From positions 1-12,719 of the forward strand of contig VGYW01000242.1 of NCBI GenBank assembly GCA_016872875.1: 12,719 nt of DNA. The letters run 5' to 3'. Below, piece after piece: positions 1-7,517 of the stretch; position 1 is the first letter of the stretch, and each line of letters starts with the position of its first letter. The DNA is from Planctomycetota bacterium. GTDB taxonomy: Bacteria > Planctomycetota > PUPC01 > DSUN01. Position numbers and translations under genes: made by a program. The notes under the pieces are model-generated. The model ran no database searches, was not told the origin of the DNA, and saw nothing but the letters and a program-made list of their open reading frames with translations.

Positions 1-83
1 CGTCCTTTCTCTTGGCTATAAGCCGTTGTTGCCACACGGATTATACCAGAAAGGCGACCTGGCACCCAGGGGAGTGGTGAGAA

Positions 84-770
84 ATGCGGGCTAGACGCTA
101 TGGTGTGCTGGGAGACGGGAAGGATCGGCGGCGCCTTGACTGGGGAAGGGTGAGGGGCATGCTTTGCGTTGACCCCCGTGCCTGTTTCTACCCGTTACAG
201 GGCTTGATGGCGGACCTTCACCGGGACCCCGGCGCAGCAGTGATTCTGGGTCAAGAGGGTGCCCCCTGTCCGGAGATTCCCACACCGGACAGGGAGGTTG
301 CCGAGAAGGACTGGTTTCACGTCGCGTGCTCTTGGTATTGCTGGATTGAGGAGAAGGAAAGCCGGCTGTGGGGTTTGGTGAGTGCGGCGAGACAGCGCGA
401 GGAGGCCAAGCGGGCGCAGGGGGCGGGTGGGGAAGGGGGCAAGGGCGCTCCTGTCATTCCGCCCCCGCCCGCGGGTTACCAGTGGACGTCCCTAGAGCGG
501 GCCATCCTGGCGACCCTACGCTATGAGGGTTACACGTTGGACACGCTGGCCGGATGGGTGGATGAAGGAACTGCGAAGACACGGCCGCGCATCGGGTGGA
601 AGGATGAGCGAGAGCGGAAGGAGTGGTCATACGAGGCCATCCGAAAGGCTCTCTTGCCGGCAAGTCGGCTGCGCACTTCTAGAGCGGTGGCCTGGCAGAG
701 GGGCGTAGGCTACTTCAGACCCGACGCGCCCCCTGGACAGCGGCCCTCCCAAAATATCTCGTCTGAGTAG
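84..770 (+). CDS. Hypothetical protein of the mobile element (228 aa)
   Basis: I do not recognise this protein. It starts at ATG 84 with an AGGGGAG ribosome-binding site at 68-74. The N-terminal half (about residues 1-100) is basic, then acidic and Trp-rich (a WFHVACSWYCW segment). A low-complexity Gly/Pro linker follows at about residues 112-130. The C-terminal part (about 133-200) is predicted helical, with a segment TSLERAILATLRYEGYTLD that could be a small helical DNA-binding or adaptor domain. There is no signal peptide or membrane segment. It lies upstream of the HTH and replication genes on the same strand, separated by 96 bp, so it is probably an accessory gene of the element. The reading frame is long and has a good start, which supports a real gene; the function is unknown. 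Confidence 0.6.
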   Translation: MRARRYGVLGDGKDRRRLDWGRVRGMLCVDPRACFYPLQGLMADLHRDPGAAVILGQEGAPCPEIPTPDREVAEKDWFHVACSWYCWIEEKESRLWGLVSAARQREEAKRAQGAGGEGGKGAPVIPPPPAGYQWTSLERAILATLRYEGYTLDTLAGWVDEGTAKTRPRIGWKDERERKEWSYEAIRKALLPASRLRTSRAVAWQRGVGYFRPDAPPGQRPSQNISSE

Positions 771-866
771 AAGCTGGGTAGAACCTGGGTGTATTGGGTG
801 CCCCGCCTTTTCATGGCATCCTATGGGTAACGGCTGAGGATAGCGCGAACCCACAGGAGACGCCAC

Positions 867-1178
867 ATGAGGGCAGACCTTTCTTTCCGAGAGCTTTCCC
901 AACTGACTGGGCGGCACGTGGAGACACTTCGGGTGCTTGCGCGGACCCGCCGCCTCCCCGGGGCCTACAAGTTGGGGGGCCGCTGGGCTATCTCGCGGCA
1001 GGCGGCCGATGCGCTTAGACGGGTATCACCCCAGTACTTGGAACTGCGCGCTCTGGCCGTAGCGGGTGATGCGGAGGCTCTGCGCGGGCTTCAGGACGCC
1101 CACAAGCAAAGGGTCCGCTTCGTGTCGCGTGAGCAGGCCGACCCGCCTGGTGGGAAGGGGGTGGGCAATGGCTCGTAA
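867..1178 (+). CDS. Small helix-turn-helix protein, excisionase/AlpA/MerR-like
   Basis: This 103-aa protein begins at ATG 867 with an AGGAG site at 855-859. Residues about 5-55 match a winged HTH of the excisionase/MerR N-terminal type: FRELSQLTGRHVETLR forms the HTH, and the following RRLPGAYKLGGRWAISRQA has the 'G..k.g..W.i....' wing seen in AlpA/Xis-like proteins. The remainder (about 60-103) is charged and without a known domain. Known members bind DNA either as recombination directionality factors or as regulators of phage and satellite operons. Here it precedes the replication genes, and its stop codon overlaps the next start by 11 bp, suggesting translational coupling. A role as excisionase or operon activator is inferred from domain and context only. 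Confidence 0.75.
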   Translation: MRADLSFRELSQLTGRHVETLRVLARTRRLPGAYKLGGRWAISRQAADALRRVSPQYLELRALAVAGDAEALRGLQDAHKQRVRFVSREQADPPGGKGVGNGS

Positions 1179-1998
1179 GCGGCTTCTCGCGCCTGAGCTG
1201 TGGGTTGACGGTAAGGTTCTTCGCCTGGATGATTTCGGGAAACTCGTCTTCGTCGGGATGATCTCCCAAAGCGACGACGAGGGCCTTGTGGAGGTTGATC
1301 CGCCGGCGTTGCGGGCGGCGCTGGCGCTACGCGCCACACAGGGCAGGATCGGCAGAGCCGTTGAGGAGGTCTTGGCGGTTGGCCTGGCCGTCCGCTATGA
1401 CGTTGACGGCCAGTCATTCGCGTTGCTGCCTGGGTTCTTCAAGCACCAGAGCCTTGATCGTCCGACGCCCAGCAAACACCCGCGGCCGCCAGACGATCTT
1501 CTTGGCAAGCACCCCGGCTACGTCGAGGGCAGGCGCGAGGCGTTCAACCGGCCCACGTGCCGGCACCGGGGGTTGTTTGGTGGCGCCGGTTCGGCAGAGA
1601 GTCGGCGTCATGTCGGCGACGAGTCGGCGACACGTCGCCCTGAATTGAATGGAAGGGAAAAGAAGATCATGCGGACGGCTGAGCCGCCCGATCCTCGCAT
1701 CCGCGAGTTTCGGGAGTGGTTCGCTTCGCGCTACGCGGAGAGCTTCGGCACACCCTATGTGCCGGCATTCGGAGCGGACGGCAAGGCCCTCAAGGGCGTC
1801 CTGGCCGCGCTGGATGGTGCCTCGGGCCTCGTGGCCGATCCCGTGGCGGCGCTCCATGACGCTGCGGCGCGGTTTCTGGGTGACACCTGGCCGCGCGACT
1901 ATGGGGGGCACACCATCAAGAACTTCTGCGGGCAGGTGAATCGCTACCTCGTGGGCGCCCGCGGGAGCGTGTCGTTGTTGCCCCCTGAGCCACGATGA
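1168..1998 (+). CDS. Phage-type replication initiator / helicase-loader-like protein
   Basis: This 276-aa protein starts at ATG 1168, just after a purine-rich stretch (1152-1160), and overlaps the HTH gene by 11 bp. Residues about 1-100 (MARKRLLAPELWVDGKV... and DDFGKLVFVGMISQSDDEG) resemble the winged-helix N-terminal domain of phage replisome organisers and DnaD-like initiators, which bind the element's origin. The middle (about 105-175) is Arg-rich and apparently disordered. The C-terminal part (about 185-270) has a helical segment (FREWFASRYAESFGTPYVP, then GGHTIKNFCGQVNRYL) like primosome or helicase-loading domains. It sits 10 bp before the DnaB-like gene, the usual initiator-helicase pairing. 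The match is by pattern, so the family name is tentative. A longer frame opens at 1066, but the overlap and ribosome-binding signal favour 1168. Confidence 0.65.
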   Translation: MARKRLLAPELWVDGKVLRLDDFGKLVFVGMISQSDDEGLVEVDPPALRAALALRATQGRIGRAVEEVLAVGLAVRYDVDGQSFALLPGFFKHQSLDRPTPSKHPRPPDDLLGKHPGYVEGRREAFNRPTCRHRGLFGGAGSAESRRHVGDESATRRPELNGREKKIMRTAEPPDPRIREFREWFASRYAESFGTPYVPAFGADGKALKGVLAALDGASGLVADPVAALHDAAARFLGDTWPRDYGGHTIKNFCGQVNRYLVGARGSVSLLPPEPR

Positions 1999-2008
1999 GG
2001 ATGAGCAC

Positions 2009-3451
2009 ATGGACACTGAGCGGTTGCCGCCTCAGAACGAAGGTGCGGAGCGGGCCGTGCTGGGGGCGATGATCCTGGACAACGCATGCGTGGCGAGCGT
2101 TCGCGCCATGCTGCGGCCGGATGACTTCTACTCCCCTGGGCACCAGGCCCTCTGTGCGGCAATTTACCGTCTGGCGGACGGCGGGGCGCCCGTTGATACC
2201 GTGACCCTGCCGGCGGAGCTTGAACGGGGCGGCGCGTTGGACAAGGTGGGCGGCGCTCCCGTGGTGGTGGGGCTGTTCGAGGACACCCCCGCGGCGGCGA
2301 ACGCGGAGTACTACGCCCGGATCGTGGCGGATCGGAGTGTCCGGCGGCAGTTGATCCGCGCGGGCACGGACCTCGCGCGGGCGAGCCACGATCTGTCCGC
2401 GGACCCTGGGGAAGCGATGGCCGAAGCCGAATGCGCGATGCGGCAGGCGCGGGCCACGGGACTCGACTTGGACAAGGACGGGCTGCCCGTTCTGGCGGAG
2501 CGGGCCAAGGCCCTCCTGGAGGGCACGGGCGAGTTGTGGTCAAGCGGGATGCCACTGTTGGACGGCATGATCGGGGGCCTGACGGCGGGCACAACCCTCG
2601 TGGTGGGGGGGCGGACTCGGAACGGGAAAACGGCGCTGTCCGTGGGGATGATGCTGGCGACGGTGGAGGCGGGGCGGCGCGTCCTGAATGTGCGGTACGA
2701 GGAAATCCCGGAAGGGATCGTGCTGCGGATGGCGTCCCGCATGAGCGGAATCCCATACGCCGATGCTCAGATGCGCCGACTCAGTGACGAGGGCAAGGCG
2801 CGGTTCCGCGAGGCGATTGAGAGCGTGGGCGATCTTTGGAAGGACCGCCTCACCATCCGGCACGGGGAGCGGATCGAGCAGATCGAGGCGCGGGCCGAGG
2901 CAGCAGAAGTCCTGCGTAACGCGCCCGAACCACTACCCTGCGGCCCCTTCTCCGTGATCGTGGCCGACCCGCCGTGGCCCTATGAGACGCGGGCCGCCGA
3001 CGCGACGCATCGCGCGGCTATGCCGTACCCGGACATGAGCCTTGAGGAAATCCGCCGGCTGCCCGTCGAGGGCCTGGCGGCGGAGGACTCGATCCTGTGG
3101 CTCTGGACTACGAACGCCCATCTGCCCGTGGCCTTCTCCGTGGCCGAGGCGTGGGGGTTCACGTACAAGACGCTGCTGACGTGGGTCAAGGACCACATGG
3201 GCGCTGGCGACTGGCTCCGGGGCCAAACGGAGCAGTGCTTGATGTGCGTCCGTGGCAGGCCCATTGTGACCCTGACGAACCAGACCACGGCGCTCGACGG
3301 CGAACGCCGCGAGCACAGCCGCAAGCCTGAGTCCTTCTACCGCCTCGTGGAAGCGCTCTGCCCCGGCCCGAAGGTCGAGTTGTTCGCCCGGCAGGAGCGG
3401 ACGGGCTGGGCCTCGTGGGGCGCCGAGAAGGAGGCGTTTGGGCCATGCTGA
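2009..3451 (+). CDS. Fusion: truncated DnaB-like helicase + MT-A70 adenine methyltransferase
   Basis: The 480-aa product starts at ATG 2009, with a GAGGATGAG site at 1997-2005. Residues about 6-115 match the DnaB N-terminal domain (PPQNEGAERAVLGAMI...). Residues about 175-285 match the start of the RecA-like helicase domain, with Walker A GGRTRNGKT (200-208, Lys207) and the strand containing Glu231/Glu232 that replaces the usual SLEM. The Walker B strand (DYLQL), L2 loop and arginine finger of DnaB are missing. At about residues 285-315 the sequence instead becomes an MT-A70 methyltransferase: DPPW at 320-323, LWLWTTNAHL, WVK, and the C-terminal HSRKPESFYRLVE...KVELFAR, complete to the stop. 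MT-A70 enzymes methylate adenine N6 using S-adenosylmethionine, so methylation of element DNA is the likely retained activity. Helicase activity is unlikely. The frame is open throughout, so it reads as one gene; a deletion fusion or an assembly join are alternatives. Confidence 0.85.
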   Translation: MDTERLPPQNEGAERAVLGAMILDNACVASVRAMLRPDDFYSPGHQALCAAIYRLADGGAPVDTVTLPAELERGGALDKVGGAPVVVGLFEDTPAAANAEYYARIVADRSVRRQLIRAGTDLARASHDLSADPGEAMAEAECAMRQARATGLDLDKDGLPVLAERAKALLEGTGELWSSGMPLLDGMIGGLTAGTTLVVGGRTRNGKTALSVGMMLATVEAGRRVLNVRYEEIPEGIVLRMASRMSGIPYADAQMRRLSDEGKARFREAIESVGDLWKDRLTIRHGERIEQIEARAEAAEVLRNAPEPLPCGPFSVIVADPPWPYETRAADATHRAAMPYPDMSLEEIRRLPVEGLAAEDSILWLWTTNAHLPVAFSVAEAWGFTYKTLLTWVKDHMGAGDWLRGQTEQCLMCVRGRPIVTLTNQTTALDGERREHSRKPESFYRLVEALCPGPKVELFARQERTGWASWGAEKEAFGPC

Positions 3452-3484
3452 GCTGGCCCGAGAGAGATTTTCGACAAGAGGGAC

Positions 3485-3512
3485 TTGACAGGGCGGGAAG
3501 TTGGGGTATAAT
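3485..3512 (+). promoter_or_regulatory. Consensus sigma70-type promoter for the RHH-integrase pair
   Basis: A perfect -35 hexamer TTGACA (3485-3490) and a perfect -10 hexamer TATAAT (3507-3512) are separated by 16 bp. Transcription would start near 3519, about 45 bp before the RHH start codon, giving a short leader with the ribosome-binding site GGAAAGG at 3551-3557. Such an exact promoter inside a GC-rich element suggests strong expression of the downstream pair, subject to repression by a bound regulator. No clear operator palindrome is seen. Confidence 0.85.
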
Positions 3513-3565
3513 ATGGCTGTGCGGCTGACCGTGCGTTGCAATCCGTAGCAGGAAAGGGCAGAGCG

Positions 3566-3796
3566 ATGGGCAAGGCAAGGGTGAAACGACGGGTGAAGCT
3601 GCCGCCCGTGGGTGTGGCGCTCCCGGCGGGCCTGGCGCCCCATGAGGCGCGCTCCGGGAAGCTGACGATCCGCGTGACGCCGACGGAGCGGCGGAAGATG
3701 CAGGAGCTTGCGGACCACTTCGGGACGACGGTTACGAACGTCCTCGTTCACCTGGTTGACGAGGCGCTGGCGGCGTTGAAGAAAGGGGGGAAGTGA
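3566..3796 (+). CDS. Ribbon-helix-helix (CopG/Arc-like) small protein
   Basis: This 76-aa protein is set to start at ATG 3566, because GGAAAGG (3551-3557) is at proper distance; an in-frame ATG at 3536 has no such site. The N-terminus is very basic (KARVKRRVKLPPVG). Residues about 31-70 fit a ribbon-helix-helix fold: the strand KLTIRVTPTER, helix RRKMQELADHFG, and helix TVTNVLVHLVDEALAAL. RHH dimers bind DNA through the strand and commonly act as repressors or recombination accessory factors. It follows a consensus promoter, and its stop is one base before the integrase start, so the two are surely co-transcribed. Autorepression of the integrase operon, or a directionality role, is inferred. 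Confidence 0.75.
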   Translation: MGKARVKRRVKLPPVGVALPAGLAPHEARSGKLTIRVTPTERRKMQELADHFGTTVTNVLVHLVDEALAALKKGGK

Positions 3797-3797
3797 C

Positions 3798-5069
3798 ATG
3801 GGCTGTGTCATTCGGCGGAAGTACCGTGACAGGGATGGGAAGCTGCGGAAGCTCCCGCGCTACTACATTCGCTACGTTGACGCGAACGGCAAGCCCCGGA
3901 CGGAGCCGGCCTACAGGGACCTTCAGGCGAGCAAGGCGCTCCTGGCGATGCGGGAGACGCAAGCGGCCCGCGGGGAAGTGGGGCGGCGCGATCCCTACGG
4001 CGAGCATCGGAGCCGGCCGTTGACAGAGCACGTCGAGGCGTTCGTTACCCACCTGGCGGCGAACGGTGCGGGCGCGGCCCACGTCAAGCACGTGCGGCAG
4101 CACCTTGACCGCGCGTTCAAGAGCATTGGCGCGAGCCACGTTGCCGACGTGACCACGGGGGTAATCGAGGGCCACTTGCTGCGCCTCCTCAGTGGACACG
4201 AGCCGGGGCGCGACGGTAGAGAGGGGAAGCCCAGGGGCTTCAAGACACGCAACCACGTCCTGGCGTCCCTCCGCGAGTTCTTCGCGTGGGGGGTTCGGGA
4301 TGGGCGCTGGCCGGAGAACCCGGCGGAGTCGATCAAGCCCCTCAATGCCGAAGCGGACCCGAAGCGGCGGCGGCGGCCGGCGACGGTTGACGAGCTTCTG
4401 GCCGTGGTCGAGTCGGCGCGGGTGCGGCCGCGGGCGAAGTACCTGGAGGCCCACCCCGAGGCGCCGGCGGCGAAGCTCATGGAGCTTGAGCTACACGGGC
4501 AGGAGCGGGCGACGATCTACCTGACGGCAGGGTTGACGGGCCTGCGGCGCGGCGAGCTTCGGCAGTTGCGATGGGCAGACCTTCACCTTGACGGCGAGTC
4601 GCCCACGGTCAGCGTCCGGGCAGAGACCACAAAGGCGAAGCGGGAAGACACCCTGGCCCTGGCCGCGAACGTGGCCCAAGCTCTGCGGGAGTGGCGCGAG
4701 ACCTGGACCCGCCTCTACTGGCGGGTGCCGGGGGTGGGCGATCCCGTGTTCCCTGGCGTGACACACGGGCTGCTCGAAGCCTTCCGGCACGACCTGGCCT
4801 ATGCGGGCGTTGACGAGGAGACGCCGGAAGGCCGGCTCGACTTCCACAGCCTACGCCACACAGCCTGCACACTGCTTTGTCGGGCGGGCGTGTCCGTGCG
4901 GACGGCTCAGGCCATGATGCGCCACGTTGACCCGCGGACCACGATGAAGGTCTACGCCCACGTCCAGGCGGCGGACCGGTTGGACGCTGCCCGACGCCTT
5001 GCCGAGTTGACCACGCCGGCGGCGAAGAAGGCGGCCACCGGCACGGGCGCATGTCGACCACTCAGTTGA
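3798..5069 (+). CDS. int: Tyrosine-type site-specific integrase
   Basis: The 423-aa product starts at ATG 3798 directly after the RHH stop, with the purine-rich AAAGGGGGGAAG (3782-3793) as ribosome-binding site. The N-terminal part (about 1-65) is a basic arm-binding-type region (IRRKYRDRDGKLRKLPRYYIRY). Residues about 75-175 form the helical core-binding domain. The catalytic domain (about 190-410) carries the expected residues: Arg250 in TGLRRGEL, Lys279 or Lys281 in TTKAKR, His350 and Arg353 in HSLRH, His376 in MRHVD, and the nucleophile Tyr386 in MKVYAH. All catalytic positions are present and the length is typical of phage integrases, so it should be active. It would catalyse recombination between the element's att site and the tRNA-Ile gene whose 3' end lies about 155 bp downstream. 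Confidence 0.95.
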   Translation: MGCVIRRKYRDRDGKLRKLPRYYIRYVDANGKPRTEPAYRDLQASKALLAMRETQAARGEVGRRDPYGEHRSRPLTEHVEAFVTHLAANGAGAAHVKHVRQHLDRAFKSIGASHVADVTTGVIEGHLLRLLSGHEPGRDGREGKPRGFKTRNHVLASLREFFAWGVRDGRWPENPAESIKPLNAEADPKRRRRPATVDELLAVVESARVRPRAKYLEAHPEAPAAKLMELELHGQERATIYLTAGLTGLRRGELRQLRWADLHLDGESPTVSVRAETTKAKREDTLALAANVAQALREWRETWTRLYWRVPGVGDPVFPGVTHGLLEAFRHDLAYAGVDEETPEGRLDFHSLRHTACTLLCRAGVSVRTAQAMMRHVDPRTTMKVYAHVQAADRLDAARRLAELTTPAAKKAATGTGACRPLS

Positions 5070-5075
5070 CCACTC
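5056..5075 (+). repeat. Tandem 8-bp direct repeat GACCACTC at the integrase stop
   Basis: GACCACTC occurs at 5056-5063 and 5068-5075, starts 12 bp apart, overlapping the end of the integrase gene. Short direct repeats between int and the attachment core are typical of arm-type integrase or excisionase binding sites, but this is inference from position only. Confidence 0.4.
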
Positions 5076-5181
5076 GTTTTATGCCGGACAGGTCGGGACA
5101 TGCCAGCAAGTCAAGGAAATCAGACAGGCGGAAAGAGGGGCGGGAGAGACGTAAGTGCTTGCGGATTGGGGGGAAACAGCA

Positions 5182-5219
5182 ACGCCTTGCAGCACGTGCC
5201 AGTAAGTGCCACAAGGCGT
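5182..5219. repeat. Inverted repeat between integrase and tRNA-Ile
   Basis: ACGCCTTG (5182-5189) is repeated inverted as CAAGGCGT (5212-5219) around a 22-nt loop. In the - direction it lies just downstream of the tRNA-Ile gene, where a terminator or processing site would be expected, but no clear T-run follows. It could equally be part of the attachment region. The rest of 5070-5223 holds no gene that I can support. Confidence 0.45.
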
Positions 5220-5223
5220 GAAG

Positions 5224-5250
5224 TGGTGGGCCTGGAAGGAGTCGAACCTT
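5224..5250. other. Probable attachment core (att) in the tRNA-Ile 3' end
   Basis: The T-arm and acceptor 3' strand of tRNA-Ile face the integrase gene. Integrases of this type commonly use the T-loop to CCA end as crossover core, so the tRNA is restored after insertion. The extent given is an estimate: the partner copy needed to define the core is outside the window. Confidence 0.45.
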
Positions 5251-5300
5251 CTACCTTGCCCTTATCAGGGGCACGCTCTGGCCAAGTGAGCTACAGGCCC
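5224..5300 (-). tRNA. ileT: tRNA-Ile (GAU)
   Basis: Read on the - strand, the gene folds as a standard 77-nt tRNA including an encoded CCA (TGG on + at 5224-5226). The acceptor stem is GGGCCTG/CAGGCCC with discriminator A, and the D-arm is GCTC/GAGC. The anticodon stem TGCCC/GGGCA encloses the 7-nt loop CTGATAA, giving anticodon GAT. The T-arm is GAAGG/CCTTC with loop TTCGACT. It lies about 190 bp downstream of 16S rRNA on the same strand, the usual place for tRNA-Ile in bacterial rRNA operons. The integrase gene is on its 3' side, and the tRNA itself is intact. The locus symbol follows E. coli usage and is only indicative. Confidence 0.97.
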
Positions 5301-5307
5301 AAAGGAA

Positions 5308-5406
5308 ATGCCGATGGGCGTCCGTCCCAGGGGCGCAGCGGCGACCCGTGGCACTCGCGGGCCTCGGGCCGGGCTCGCCCCGACCGGGAGGGTCGCCCAT
5401 CGGCAT
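5308..5406. repeat. Long hairpin in the 16S/tRNA-Ile spacer
   Basis: A perfect 13-bp inverted repeat, ATGCCGATGGGCG (5308-5320) and CGCCCATCGGCAT (5394-5406), continues inward with six of the next eight positions paired (through 5328/5386). The enclosed 57 nt are very GC-rich. The element therefore forms a stable stem in the spacer transcript, probably aiding separation of 16S and tRNA-Ile precursors. It could slow transcription, but no T-run follows. Confidence 0.75.
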
Positions 5407-5421
5407 CTCGTATATCCAAGT

Positions 5422-5443
5422 GGTAGCCCGTGGCGCTCGGTTG
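5422..5443 (-). other. 3' arm of the 16S processing stem
   Basis: GGTAGCCC (5422-5429), GTGGCG (5430-5435) and GGTTG (5439-5443), as read on +, are complementary to the leader segment at 7136-7158, apart from a one-base bulge and a 3-nt internal loop. The two arms enclose the whole 16S gene, as expected of an RNase III processing stalk in the precursor rRNA. Confidence 0.75.
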
Positions 5444-5482
5444 CGCCGATGTAGAGGCCGCCGTGAGGCGACTTCTAATGAT

Positions 5483-7044
<1,562 letters not shown>

Positions 7045-7135
7045 AAGGCTCAGCACACGCGCTCTAGCACGTGAAACGTGAGATCGCGGTGCCGTTCTTT
7101 CGGAGAGATGAGCTTCCCCCGAAGGGTCAGCCCCA

Positions 7136-7158
7136 CAACCTCACGCCACAGGGCTACC
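7136..7158 (-). other. 5' arm of the 16S processing stem (rRNA leader)
   Basis: CAACC (7136-7140), CGCCAC (7144-7149) and GGGCTACC (7151-7158), as read on +, pair with the spacer arm at 5422-5443. The base at 7150 bulges and 7141-7143 form an internal loop. It lies about 90-115 nt upstream of mature 16S. Confidence 0.75.
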
Positions 7159-7160
7159 GA

Positions 7161-7174
7161 CTTGTCAAAGAGCC
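7161..7174 (-). promoter_or_regulatory. boxA antitermination element of the rRNA leader
   Basis: The - strand reads GGCTCTTTGACAAG, very close to the bacterial rrn boxA consensus TGCTCTTTAACAA. It lies about 40 nt downstream of the expected transcription start, the usual place for NusB/NusE loading on rRNA leaders. Confidence 0.75.
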
Positions 7175-7216
7175 ATGCGCTCGCGCTGCTTTGGCTTTTG
7201 CAGCCTGAGCATTGTA

Positions 7217-7244
7217 ATTATAGCGCTTCCTGGCGGCTTGTCAA
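7217..7244 (-). promoter_or_regulatory. rRNA operon promoter
   Basis: On the - strand TTGACA (7239-7244) and TATAAT (7217-7222) are separated by 16 bp, both perfect. Seven A residues on the - strand (7249-7255) just upstream of the -35 could act as an UP element. The start would be near 7210, giving a leader of about 165 nt. The heptamer AAGCGCT directly precedes both hexamers, exactly 22 bp apart. Confidence 0.9.
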
Positions 7245-7323
7245 GCGCTTTTTTTCGCACTGGCGCGTGCAGTCTCCCACGGCCAGAGGGCGCAACCGGA
7301 ACGCCCGTAGAACTCTCCTCTTC

Positions 7324-7368
7324 CCCATAGTGGGCCAACTGCGCGCCTGATCTTTGGCCCACTATGGG
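7324..7368. repeat. Strong hairpin 1 (15-bp perfect stem)
   Basis: CCCATAGTGGGCCAA (7324-7338) and TTGGCCCACTATGGG (7354-7368) form a perfect 15-bp stem around a 15-nt loop beginning CTGCGCGC. The left arm plus loop start is similar to 7405-7427 (20 of 23 bases). It is not followed by a T-run on either strand, so it is not an obvious intrinsic terminator. Confidence 0.85.
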
Positions 7369-7411
7369 CGCTTTGGCGATCCGGACGCTTCCGGGGCCGT
7401 TTCTCCCATAC

Positions 7412-7440
7412 TGGATCAACTGCGCGCGCTCGTTGATCCA
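7412..7440. repeat. Hairpin 2, diverged copy of hairpin 1
   Basis: TGGATCAAC (7412-7420) and GTTGATCCA (7432-7440) form a perfect 9-bp stem with an 11-nt loop TGCGCGCGCTC. Relative to hairpin 1 the stem has GGATC for GGGCC on one arm and the matching GATCC for GGCCC on the other, so pairing is conserved. The outer part of the stem is lost. Confidence 0.75.
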
Positions 7441-7517
7441 CTTAGTTTGCGGCATCCGTGTGTCCTTGCGGGGGACACAAGTCATTGCCATGTAAGGGCT
7501 TCCCTTCCTATCGCGGT

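Larger units (their letters stand above)
1..5226. mobile_element. Right end of an integrated phage-like or satellite-like element at tRNA-Ile
   Basis: All genes from the left edge to 5069 lie on one strand and form a recognisable module: excisionase-like HTH protein, replication initiator, helicase-like protein fused to an adenine methyltransferase, RHH regulator and tyrosine integrase. The integrase ends close to the 3' end of a tRNA-Ile gene, the standard geometry for elements that integrate into tRNA genes. The exact right boundary should fall in the 3' part of the tRNA. The left boundary is not in the window, because no second copy of the tRNA 3' sequence is visible. No capsid, terminase, portal, tail or conjugation genes are seen, so prophage, satellite or integrative plasmid cannot be told apart. 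Confidence 0.8.

Noticed and set aside
1..83. Possible promoter with TATACC near 42-47
   Set aside because: No acceptable -35 hexamer lies at 15-19 bp upstream.
1066..1167. Upstream extension of the replication initiator frame
   Set aside because: It overlaps the HTH gene for over 100 bp and has no ribosome-binding site. ATG 1168 is preceded by a purine-rich stretch and gives a normal coupled overlap.
1944..2756. 270-codon open frame on - opposite the helicase-like gene
   Set aside because: Pro/Ser/Arg-rich shadow of the DnaB-like coding sequence, with no start signal or recognisable motif.
5308..5406. Considered as a CRISPR repeat or transposon end
   Set aside because: There is only one inverted pair, inside the rRNA spacer, with no spacers, transposase or target duplication. 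An rRNA processing hairpin explains it.
5100..5426. Open frame of 108 codons running across the tRNA-Ile gene on the + strand
   Set aside because: It is the antisense reading of tRNA-Ile and the spacer hairpin. The GVEPSTLPLSGARSGQVSYR-type peptide is the usual artefact of translating a tRNA backwards.
7324..7368. Hairpin considered as an intrinsic terminator
   Set aside because: The stem is strong, but neither side is followed by a run of T, and no gene ends immediately upstream.
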